64,000 nt of DNA from Brachypterus glaber (taxonomy: Eukaryota; Arthropoda; Insecta; Coleoptera; Kateretidae): contig OY294049.1 of assembly GCA_958510825.1 (NCBI GenBank), forward strand, positions 20,019,536-20,083,535, read 5' to 3'. The notes beneath the pieces are model-generated. The model saw only the letters and a program-made list of their open reading frames with translations, did not search any database and was not told the DNA's origin. Positions 23,041 through 32,905 of the stretch are shown piece by piece; positions within the stretch are counted from its first letter, which is position 1; each line of letters begins with the position of its first letter. A program made the position numbers and the translations under genes.

Positions 23041-23512
23041 TTCCGCCCCCAAAAGGCCGGGGGATAGTTCTCGTAAAAATTGGTATATTGGGGTTTTTCA
23101 GGTTGTTGAAAGTGAATCTGATAATAAAAAAAATTCTAACTCCAACCCCTGAGGAGCGGGTGGTAGCTTTCGTTAAAATTGGTGTATTGTGGTTTTTGAG
23201 GTCACTAAAACTGAATCTTATAATAAATTTTTTCTAACTTTACCCCCTGAGGGACGGGGTGGAAGTTTTTTATAAAATTTTTATATTGGGGTTTTTAAGG
23301 TTGCTGAAAGAGAACCTGATAATAAAAAAAACTAACTCCAACCCCTGAGGGGCGGGGGCAGCTTGGGTTAAAATTGGTGTATTGGGGTTTTTGTGGTTGC
23401 TGAAAGTAAATCTGATAATAAAAAAATTCTAACTCCACCAAGTAAGGGGCGGGGGGTAGTGAAAATTGGTATATTTTAAGGTTGCTAAAAGTTAATCTGA
23501 TAATAAAAAATC
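23041..23512. repeat. Minisatellite, about five units of ~97 bp
   Basis: Each unit contains taaaattggtatattgggg, a ggttgctgaaagtgaatctg-like block, gataataaaaaa, and a GC-rich ccctgaggggcggggg stretch. Spacing is 93-100 bp. The GC-rich blocks stand out against the AT background. Confidence 0.85.
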
Positions 23513-23605
23513 CATTTCACGCGCGGAGGTGAAAAATGGGAAAGCTGTTTTACTGGGCAGTGTGTTTTTTATGGGACGGTGTTATGATCCGTAAATTCTT
23601 ATGCA

Positions 23606-23873
23606 CTGGGAGGATGGGTGTAGTGGTCTACCGCGTCTGTATATGACAAGTCTACTAGCCAACTAGCGTGAGTTCGATTCTCACTGGCCCCGATTTGCCT
23701 TTTTCAGTTAATTAATAATTGAAATTTGCTGAAGGCGTACGTGAAGCGGACACTCCCTATAAAAACTGGTTCGTAAGTCAGTATAAGCCGGTGGTTCCCT
23801 CTACTACTAGCACACAAGTCCTGGACTTAATTAAGTAGAATAGTTCGAGGTTAAACAAAAATGTAATCTGCTA
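23606..23873 (+). mobile_element. tRNA-derived SINE, family S1 copy 1
   Basis: The tRNA-like head has box A (tgggtgtagtggtctaccg) and box B (gagttcgattctcac). The body (gcggacactccctata, agccggtggttccctctac) and an atgtaat-type tail follow. Copies lie at 49182-49444 (minus) and 61803-62073 (plus). This is a non-coding retroposon, not a functional tRNA. Confidence 0.85.
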
Positions 23874-24129
23874 ATGATAGCCATTATGAAAATTGTTAAT
23901 TAAGCCCTTGCTAAATCTAATTAGATTACCTGTATAAATATTAGTTTGTATTCTAATTGAACATTGTTAATTAATTATCAGTTGTTATATTATCGGCGCA
24001 GATTATCAAAATTATGCAATAATGATGTTTAGTTTGAGGTAGAGAAAATGGCGATCAATCATAGCTCTCCTACTCTTCGTATAGTAGGTTCCAATATTAG
24101 TTCAGGCAAAATTAGTCACTCTTTCTACA

Positions 24130-24560
24130 CGGTGTATTTGAAATAGGCTCCGAAATTTTAAGAGGTGATTCTATGTCATAAAATATGACAAAAAAGCCCT
24201 ATAAATATATGTCTAAAAATGCGTCGAGAGGGAGCTAAGCCCCTTTGAAAGTGGCTAAAAAATTTGGTTTTTATTTAACAACTCAGGAACCCGTAGAGAG
24301 TGTAGCAACGAGGTTTTGCAAGTAAACATCTTAATAAGGCCTATCTTCGTATGTTATTTTCATGTACTTATTTTAGCCAGGGGTGCAAAACGGGACTGCC
24401 TTATCAGTTTTTTTCCCAAACTTTTTTCTGTGTAAATTTTTTGTAATTTTATTTTTGACATATGATTCCTCAGGTCAAAATACATAAAAAAAGGGAACTG
24501 TTGTTCTAATACCGTAGGATTAACCCTTTTCGAGAAAAATTCATTGGAAGGTGAAAATGT
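24130..24560 (+). repeat. Dispersed repeat family E copy 1
   Basis: Shares with 32565-32905 the order aggtgattctat, ccctataaa.atatgtctaa, ctttgaaagtggctaaaaaa, ccttatcagtttttt, aacttttttctgtgtaa and ggaaggtgaaa. No convincing ORF in either copy; probably an unclassified interspersed element. Confidence 0.7.
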
Positions 24561-24639
24561 TAAAAACCAAAACTTTTTATAGTGTAAGAGCACGAAACAG
24601 AAACTGCGTAGCAGTGTACGCCATTGCCAACTGGATACA

Positions 24640-24811
24640 GATACATAGAAAAAACGGATTCCTTGAACCAAGGACACGTGTCTTTGTATATGTTCAAAGC
24701 CATATTCTCTTGTTTCAAGAAAATGCCAGCCTTGAAATAAGAGAATATGGTTTTGAACATATCCAAAGACACGTGTCCTTGGTTCAAGGAATCCGTATTT
24801 TCTATGTATAT
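24640..24811. repeat. 172-bp hairpin with ~75-bp near-perfect arms
   Basis: Left arm 24640-24717 (gatacatagaaaaaacggat, ttgaaccaaggacacgtgtc, gagaatatgg mirrored) pairs with right arm 24735-24811. The loop is about 17 nt around aaaatgccagcc. Mismatches are few. Overlapping frames on both strands arise from the palindrome. It could be a mini-MITE or a transcribed hairpin. Confidence 0.85.
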
Positions 24812-24885
24812 CACATTTACAGGCATCTTTTCGATAGAATAGAGGACTAACTAACAATTTTAGGAGGGGGTATTAGGACTATGGC

Positions 24886-25085
24886 AATAACTGGCTCACC
24901 TACCTTATGTTATATTTTAGATTCTTAGATAAGGGCATATCCGCTGCCTCTCATAACATGCATAATACATAAGAATGCGATACTGTGATTGGCTTTAGGT
25001 GTCGTCATTTATCTTGTAAGCCAATCACGGCATCGTATTCTTATGTATTATGTTCTTATGCAAACTTCTGGATAGGCCTTAAGAG
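24886..25085. mobile_element. MITE, family C copy 2
   Basis: Outer ends gataagggcatatcc and ggataggcctta pair, and a strong hairpin sits inside (24960-25051: cataatacataagaatgcga with its mirror, around attggcttta). The left flank matches 8995-9040. Confidence 0.65.
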
Positions 25086-26520
25086 GTTGTGGCAGACGGA
25101 ATAACGTATAACCGAGCGATCTTTAAGTGTTTTCGTTTTCTAAGTCAAGGATCCCTAAAAATTACCCTGTATAGAAAGATCCTTCTAGTGAAGGATCAGG
25201 TACACGAAGATGATTATCTTGTTTCGGTAATTAGACGCTCCCTAATAATTAACTACCATGTCATCGATGTATCAAACACTTAAGTAAAGTTGTGTAATTT
25301 AGATTTATATGCTCTCGCGAGCGATGCTCTTAAGATCGTATTGAAATGTGGAATACCTATTTATTTGACAACTGGACTGGAGCAAAAAATAACTTGATTT
25401 TCTTGATAGTAAGACCAACATTAAGAGTGAGGGGGAGGTTTAAAAATAAGAAACAATTTATTAGAAAAATCAATTTTGGAATCGAATACTTATTTATTTA
25501 AGTTTAAATTACGAAATATATGAAACATGTAATGTAAATATAACTTTATATTGATTTGGTTTTTACCATTAGCCACCGAGATTTTTTTCTTTTAGAATTA
25601 TAGAATTTGCTTATTTTTATGTATCTACCACAATTTCCTGTACTGCTTAGGTACTGTACTTTAATACCAATGGTCTGTTATTATTATTATTTATTTATTT
25701 CGTTATTAATATTACACAAAATAATAGTCTGACAACACCCGTGTTTTTCATTTGCTGGCTGGTACACGATTTAATATGAAAACGACACACCATTTTCCCT
25801 AGTTCCTAGCTTAAAATAATTTGAAAATAATTAATAAATTATAAACCTAAAAATTATAACTTATAAAGAGTTATTTAACTTTTTAAAAAATACTGGTTAA
25901 AGGTCATATATCTAATTATATATAATTAACTAATTTGGTCAGTGTCACCTTTGACCTTTGCTTCCTTTATTTTAAAACCATCGTCCGGCCCTGACGAGCT
26001 ACATCTACATAAAAATAAAAGATTTTCATAAGGTTTTTACGGCCCACCCTAGTATTCACCACCTAACTTGCTCCAAAAACCTCTTTTCTGCTTACTCGTC
26101 TGATGGTTGAAGGAAACTGCTTAAACCTAGATTATGTTTCTCAAACAAATTTTAATTTGAATTTAAACTTCAATTCTCGATTATATTTTGGTTTAATAAT
26201 AACAGCATAATATTATAGCAAAATTGATTTTGCTATAATTGATTGTCAAGGAAAATCATTAATTAATTAATTAGTAAGTTGCTTTGTTTTTCAGTATTGA
26301 GTTTAGTCTTAAGTTACACTTTTTAAAATACGAGGGAAAATTAAAAATATACCAATCTCCAGATTCCATTTTTCTGAAAAATAAGACAAAATACAATACA
26401 ACTTCGCACTTTTTAAATACACTATCTTGTCAAAAGATCCCTAAATATTTTACTTACAATCCTGGAGAAATACATATAACCAATCTCTGGTAAAAGTCGA
26501 CGAATCGACATATCAATATA
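25086..26520. other. AT-rich spacer
   Basis: No gene supported. A 28-bp palindrome (atagcaaaattgattttgct) lies at about 26215-26238, and a possible hAT terminus string at 25979-25994. Confidence 0.5.
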
Positions 26521-26600
26521 CCGACAGATCGACAGAATGACAGACCGACAGACCGACAGACCGACAGATCGACAGACCGAAAGACCTACAGGTCGATTTC
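26521..26600. repeat. (GACAGACC)n-like 8-bp tandem repeat
   Basis: About eight degenerate copies of gacagaccgacagatc-type units. The frame rich in TDRQ residues here is repeat-derived. Confidence 0.85.
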
Positions 26601-26931
26601 AACACTTAGTCTTTAGGGGCTTTTCAACAATTATGTCACCGCAATTTAGAAAATTTTGGAACCGGCCCCTCTATCACCCGTTGTCATGTTTGCTTCTAAA
26701 ATTACGTCACTTATATAAACTACTAAAATAAAAAAAAAGATATATTTTGATTTTTGTTATTGATCATTTTTAACAGTTTAAAATAGGTCAGTTTGCAATT
26801 GTTTGTGTAAATAAATAGGTATTGGACATTTATAAAAAACATCCAGCTATAAAAAAGTGACCTCACTTTTTAATTAATACCACTCCATGTAACTTCTTTT
26901 ACTCGATCTCTGACCCCTCCCCTGTAGAGCG

Positions 26932-27949
26932 CACTATGGGCCAGGAGGCCTTCGTTTTTGGCCAAAACTCGGCTTTTAGCCGTAATATCGTAAAAATCAG
27001 CAACATGGGGGTTTCGAGAATGCTAAAACCGAATCTGTTTATAAAAATTTAAAATTCAATATGGAGGATTCAATATGGCCGCCAAATCTGTTAGATTTGA
27101 ATGTGTTTTGATGAAAATTGCTATTCGGGGATTTTTTTTTTTAATTATTTTGATACCAATTTACATCATTTCAGTTATCAACTTCCGAATCCTCAAAAAC
27201 CCTTAAATACCTATTTTAATCCGAATTCAATAAAATTTAACTAATTTTGCTGCCCTATTGGATCCCTCATTTTAAATTTTATATTTGTAAAAACAGATTC
27301 TGTTCTAGCATCCTCAAAAACCCCAGAAACCAATTTTCATCAGAATCCAATAAAATTTTACAGATTTTGCATCCATATTCGATCCGCCATTTTGAATTTA
27401 AAATTATTAAGGACCAAAAGCGTAGTTTGGCAAAAAGTTTTACTCAAAAAGTATATATATGTGCTACACAAAAGTTCAGTTTATTTCCTTATACAAAAAC
27501 ACGGGCAAAAACGTGCATCCAAGGAATAAATTACTTAGTTAGACTACCAAATGCCCTATGGTATTAATGCAAAGTTATTTTACATTGAAAGTGAAAATTT
27601 TGCTACAATATCAGGTTTCTGCTAATATAAAAGTACACAAATCGTAAGAATTAAAAAGTGTTATTAATTAAATATGATATTTAGTTAGTTTATACCTCTT
27701 CTAATTATTTTAAATCAAAACAGAACTTAAATGATTGCTTATTCAAAAGTGTAGTATTTATTTTAGTAACAAAAGCTTGAAAAAATTATATGATTTTTAA
27801 TGTAGAAAAAAAAAGCTTTAATATAATGTTACAAAATTTTGAGAATAATTGCCCTATTCCTTATTAGTTTGCCCTATTTATTTGTTTAAAATTCAAAAGT
27901 CAAATTTGTCAACTTTTGACCAAAAACGCAGCTCTCCTGGCCCATAGTG
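26932..27949. mobile_element. Transib-like non-autonomous DNA transposon
   Basis: The left end CACTATGGGCCAGGAGGCCT and the right-end mirror CACTATGGGCCAGGAGAGCT share about 36 of the first 40 bases (both continue CGTTTTTGG.CAAAA). A 5-bp GC-rich TSD, GAGCG, lies at 26927-26931 and 27950-27954. The heptamer CACTATG fits the Transib CACWATG consensus, and 5-bp GC-rich TSDs are known for Transib, the family from which RAG1 derives. An A-rich nonamer-like block (CCAAAACTC, TCAAAAGTT) starts exactly 23 bp after the heptamer at both ends. No transposase is encoded in the 1,018 bp; the interior holds degenerate ggatccctcattttaaa-type repeats. Confidence 0.75.
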
Positions 27950-28184
27950 GAGCGGTTGTTGAACAGCCCCTTATACGGCCTTAGATAAGTAAAAATATAT
28001 AAATTTTAAATCTTTACCTTTAGGTTATTTTTTCGTTTAACCACATAAAAGCTAAAAAGCTGTGGCGCCATATAAATGACTTTTTCGATTTGATCTTGCG
28101 AATCGGTAAAATGCATTAAACATGTCCATGTAGCGGTCAATAGAGACCTTCGCCATTACAAACTCAAGCTCGCCAATAAAAACC

Positions 28185-28680
28185 GAGTCCTTTGGGACTA
28201 CTAAATGTCAAACAGGTTCGTTCTACTCTTTTAAAACTATAAAATAAAAACGAACAGTGTCTGATCCACTGAATTGTAGTGATAAAATCATTAATATTCT
28301 ACTATTCCACGTACACACGAAGAAATTATTTCTAAAAACAAGTAAGTAATGTAAAGATAAAGTGGCTCAAAATTTTGTATATCCTCAAGCATCTTTTAAC
28401 TATTAACTATCTACTATCCACAAGTCCTTTGTGACTACTAAATGTCAAACAAGTTCGTTCTACTCTTTTAAAACTATAAAATAAAAACGAACAGTGTCTG
28501 ATCCACTGAATTGTAGTGATAAATCATTAATAATCTACTATTCCACGTACACACGAAGAAATTATTTTTAAAAACAAGTAAGTAATGTAAAGATAAAGTG
28601 GCTCAAAAGTTTGCATATCTGCAAGCATCTTATTAACTATCTACTATCCACGAGTCATTTCTGGCTCAGTTAACCCTCTG
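28185..28680. repeat. Two tandem copies of a ~247-bp unit
   Basis: Starts at about 28187 and 28434 with gagtcctttg.gactacta. Both units contain caaacaggttcgttctactc and aaagtggctcaaaa, and are about 95% alike. A third, partial start (cgagtcattt) follows at about 28651. A diverged relative lies at about 2012-2095. Confidence 0.85.
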
Positions 28681-29218
28681 CCACAGACAACTTATTCATC
28701 GAACGTTACTACAGACATGGCGTAAAATATACGCCTCCCTTTAAACAATCTAAAAGTCGAATAAATGTTTTATATTTTTGACTTATTAGAGTTCTTTATA
28801 GTTTTAATTGTTTAATTATAAATGCAATAGAAAATAATATTTTAATGAGTTATTCATATAATATAATTGGTATTATAATATTATTCTTTGTTAATTTTGA
28901 CTTGGTAGGGAAATTTATTTAAATAACTTGGTAGAAGATAAAATTAAAAACTTAATCATAAATAAACAACATAACCATAAAATTCGAAAAAAAATATAAA
29001 AAAAATTGCAATGGGTAAACCCTATTCTTTTTATTATTTCGTACTTAGATACATGACGTATTTTTTACCCCGCCTAATTTTAAAAGAACACGTGAAAAAT
29101 CACTGTGCAACATACCAAGGGTTCGTACAAATGCTTTTAGTCACTAACCATTTCATCAAATGTATAATTTTTGATTATTTCTAAATATTTTCTTTGTAAT
29201 TCAATATTTGTATAGTAG
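28681..29218. other. AT-rich spacer
   Basis: I see nothing supportable. Confidence 0.5.
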
Positions 29219-29342
<124 letters not shown>

Positions 29343-29468
29343 ACCAACTTCTCCGCTCGGATTTAAGGCTTAAATTGAATTTACAAAAGGTAGATACCGA
29401 GTATTTAAAATACTAAAAATAATATAAATAGTAGGTACTTAGATATATTAATTTCTTGAAAGCAAGTA

Positions 29469-30366
29469 GGGGTGACCGGGGCTAATTGTCGCACTTTTCA
29501 TTCAAAGTCAGGTTTTTCCTTTATTTTTGTTTTTTTTAATTGACCAAATGGTAATTTTAGCTGCATGTTTCAGTAATATCATTATAAGATAAAACATGGA
29601 AAAATTTATAGAGTATTAGAGTTAGGATTTTTTTTATGAAGTCTCGACAAATGCGACAACGTGCCCCGTCACGGGGCATGTTGTCGCGGCTCTTAAAGTA
29701 TATTTTTTTGAAGAAATATAAAGGCATTTAAAAAAAATATAAATAACTAATAAGACATGTGCCTTCCCAAAAGCCGATTGTTATCTAACTTTTTACTCTT
29801 GTACCAAAATTGTCAACTTTATAATGAAATAATATTTTTTCTATTTTTTTTTTATTTAATTTAAGAAACGATTTTATTTGCTATCCTATTAAGTTTCACT
29901 TTTTAACACAGTTTTGAATAATAAAAATGCGAAAGAGAAAATGTTATACCATGAATATATCTCCAGATCATGCGACAACTAGCCCCAAACCAAATGCGAC
30001 AACTAGCCTAACCTTATGTATCAAGTACTGTCTAATTAACGAATAAACACTCCTAAATGACAATATCAACAAATAATATACACCTTAAACTATTAACATA
30101 CATATAATTTTCTTATCTTAATATTTTAAATCCCTCACAATACGAAAAAATATTTACCACAAAAAAATTACTGGACCCTTTATTTTTGACATTTTTTAGA
30201 TTAAATTGCTGCTCTTTTAACTTATTGCTTTTAAGTTTACAAATGATAAATGTTACTTTTGTAACGCGGAGGTTAATCTCGGTTTGGTGCAGAAAGCTAT
30301 TTTACTTTTTGAGATACAAGCACTTCGACAACTTACCCCTGCGACAACTAGCCCCGGTCACCCCTA
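29469..30366. mobile_element. TA-flanked TIR element, 898 bp
   Basis: The left end GGGGTGACCGGGGCTAATTG and the right-end mirror GGGGTGACCGGGGCTAGTTG continue tcgca. TA lies at 29467-29468 and 30367-30368. Further internal gcgacaac motifs include a palindrome at about 29652-29687 (acaacgtgccccgtcacggg). No transposase recognised. Confidence 0.85.
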
Positions 30367-30473
30367 CTAATTGAATTTAAAAGCAATTATTGATTTTTTT
30401 TAAATTAGTTAAATTTGTTTATATCAATATTTTTATACTTGCAACTAGTATATATCACTATGGTCTGTTTCAT

Positions 30474-30888
30474 CAAGCAAGATAGTAAATTAAAAATCGC
30501 ACAGTAAATATTTTTACAACAGGTTTGAATATTACATGTTTGTGTATAGAATATAGTTTTGTTTTACAAAATAAACTACGCAGTATATTTGCACATCCAT
30601 TATTCGAATTTGTTATGAAAATTGCACAGTAAATATTTTTACAACGATTTGAATAGTATATGTTTGTGTATAGAATATAGTTTCACATAGTATCACAAAT
30701 GGTTCATATTAAATAATTTTTTCTCTGTGTTTACTATTCTACGTATTTTTAGCAAGATTCCTACTTTTAGGTTAATTTATATTTTGGGTTAGGACACAAA
30801 TTAATTAAATTTTAATGTAAAATATAAAAGTATTTATCTGTTTTGAAAATATTCACTGTGTGATTTTTAATTTACTATCTTGTTTGAA
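30474..30888. mobile_element. MITE with ~40-bp TIRs, family H
   Basis: The left end caagcaagatagtaaattaa is mirrored by the right end ttaatttactatcttgtttg, with a cacagt.aatatttt continuation on both. Inside, cacagtaaatatttttacaa recurs at about 30500 and 30620. Confidence 0.75.
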
Positions 30889-31048
30889 AAAACAGTAGTA
30901 GTATCACAAATATTTCGTAATAGAATATTTTTTCTCTGTGTTTACTATTCTACGTATTTTCAGCGAAATTCCTACTTTTAGGTCAATTTGTATTTCGGGT
31001 TACGACACAAATTAATTAAATTTTAATGTAAAATATAAAAGTATTTAA
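30690..31048. repeat. 147-bp direct duplication crossing an element edge
   Basis: Block 30690-30836 (tatcacaaat, ttttctctgtgtttactatt, gacacaaattaattaaattt) recurs at 30902-31048, 212 bp later. The first copy lies inside the MITE, the second just outside its right TIR. Confidence 0.85.
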
Positions 31049-31196
31049 ACGGGATCTAGTCAACATAATTAATTAATTTCCGAGTCCGAATTTATTTTTA
31101 AATTTGTTTTTAACTCTAAACTTTAAAAGGATACACATATCAACTTTTTATTTTTGTAATTCACTACTATTTACATATTTTTAATAAAGACCTTTA

Positions 31197-31198
<2 letters not shown>

Positions 31199-31251
<53 letters not shown>
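31199..31251. repeat. (TTA)n microsatellite
   Basis: About 16 trinucleotide units. It could be the tail of a decayed LINE, but no coding remnant is visible upstream. Confidence 0.9.
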
Positions 31252-31253
<2 letters not shown>

Positions 31254-32564
31254 GTAGAGCTGTCCTAGGGTACTGCCCCACATAATAATTTTAATAAATT
31301 TTCCAACATAATTTTTGAAGAAAATTTTAGTGTTCTGAAATGATTATACGACCCCTAATAAAAGGATAAATAAACAATTGCAATTATTTATCCTTTTTTG
31401 GATTAATATCTCGCAATATTTATATTTAGGCTCCCAAAAACCGGTCAACCCTATTTTAAATAAAATATCAAAGAAAATCTTTTTTAAATATAAAGCGTTA
31501 CCTATGTACTATTCTCCGTGTCTGAAATAGAACGTAGTGACTAATATCTAAAATGTATTGTGCTGTTCTTGTATGAGGGATTCCCCTCAGACGGAGTTAC
31601 TCGAACCGCACCCGAATTGGTATGATCCTCGATTTTTAGCACACTTTCGCAAATGAGTCACTGCAGTCTATTTCAGACGCGGATAATAGTATACTTTTGT
31701 CTGACCTAATATTGAGTGGCCCTTTAATCCAGGAATCAAGTTATGTTTCCAACAACAAAAGATGTAAAATAAACTAAAAATTCAGCCGTGTTTCTCAAAA
31801 AATATTTTTTCTCCATATGATCCGGAAAGATCCGGATCCAGATATTTATCTGCCTCTACGAAAAAAAAATTATCCTGGTGCAACCATTACAATATTATGC
31901 GTGGACATACATAAAAGCACATGTAGAATAAATACCTCCCTATTTCAAAATTAGTTTAATAAAAAAATATGGAACAAAATGTATTTATGCGGTAAAATAC
32001 AAATACAGTGCATTTCAGATTATACCAAACAGAGAAAACGAAGATAGAACGATTAGATCAAGAAGATGGAGATGGTCCGTCTGACGCTCTCTCTCTTATT
32101 AAAAAAAACACACGTCAGCCTTGATCTTTGTTTACTTTTAAACGGGCGGTATTACATATAATAAAGTTAAGCATATCTTTAAAGGATATTCAAGTAGATC
32201 TAATGTAGAAAATTTAAATAACTTTAATAGAAATCTATGTTTACCCAAATAACGAAATCCAATTATTACTCTAGCGAAATTTACTTTGTAACCCATTTAT
32301 TTACTTTACTTTTACCACAAACTTCAAACATGGACATGCTAATTCAAGTACATTATTGAGATCATAAAGCAATGAAATTGTCGACAGTTTGATTGCGTTT
32401 CTGCTAGCCAGTTCATAACACGCAATATGAGCGGGAACAATTATTTACTATAGGAGCAACATCACGGTATGTTTAATTTTCCATTAAAATGATTTTGGTG
32501 CATTATCACACGCAAAAAAGTTTCCAGTATTTTCAGACGTACAGATTGTCTGGAAATGACTTGC
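31252..32564. other. AT-rich spacer
   Basis: No gene or ordered repeat supported. Confidence 0.5.
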
Positions 32565-32905
32565 GGGGTGATTCTATATCAGAAAATATGAAAAAAGTCC
32601 CTATAAACATATGTCTAAAAAAGCGTCGTAAGGGAACTAAGCCACTTTGAAAGTGGCTAAAAAATCGGTTTTTATCTAATAATTTAGGAACTAGTTGAAG
32701 TATAGCAACAAGGTTTGGACTTTGGTGTGCGAAACTGGGGGGCCTTATCAGTTTTTTGTCCCAAACTTTTTTCTGTGTAACTTTTTGTAATTTTATTTTT
32801 GGAATATGATTTCTCAGGTTAAAGTACATAAAAAAGGTAGTCTTGTTGTTATACTGTAGGATTTACAGTTTTCTGGAAAAATTTATTTGAAGGTGAAATA
32901 TAACG
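32565..32905 (+). repeat. Dispersed repeat family E copy 2
   Basis: Collinear with 24130-24560 but missing roughly 60 bp in the middle. The 98-codon minus-strand frame here is not conserved in copy 1. Confidence 0.7.

Noticed and set aside
23606..23690. Functional tRNA gene
   Set aside because: Same head occurs in three SINE copies with the same body; no acceptor stem pairing seen.
24360..24857. 165-codon minus frame as a gene
   Set aside because: Spans the end of dispersed repeat E and a perfect hairpin; mirrored peptides appear on both strands, and the frame is not kept in the copy at 32.6 kb.
25979..25994. hAT element at 26 kb
   Set aside because: Only a short terminus-like string; no mirrored end or TSD found.
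26537..26731. TDRQ-rich peptide
   Set aside because: Encoded by an 8-bp tandem repeat.
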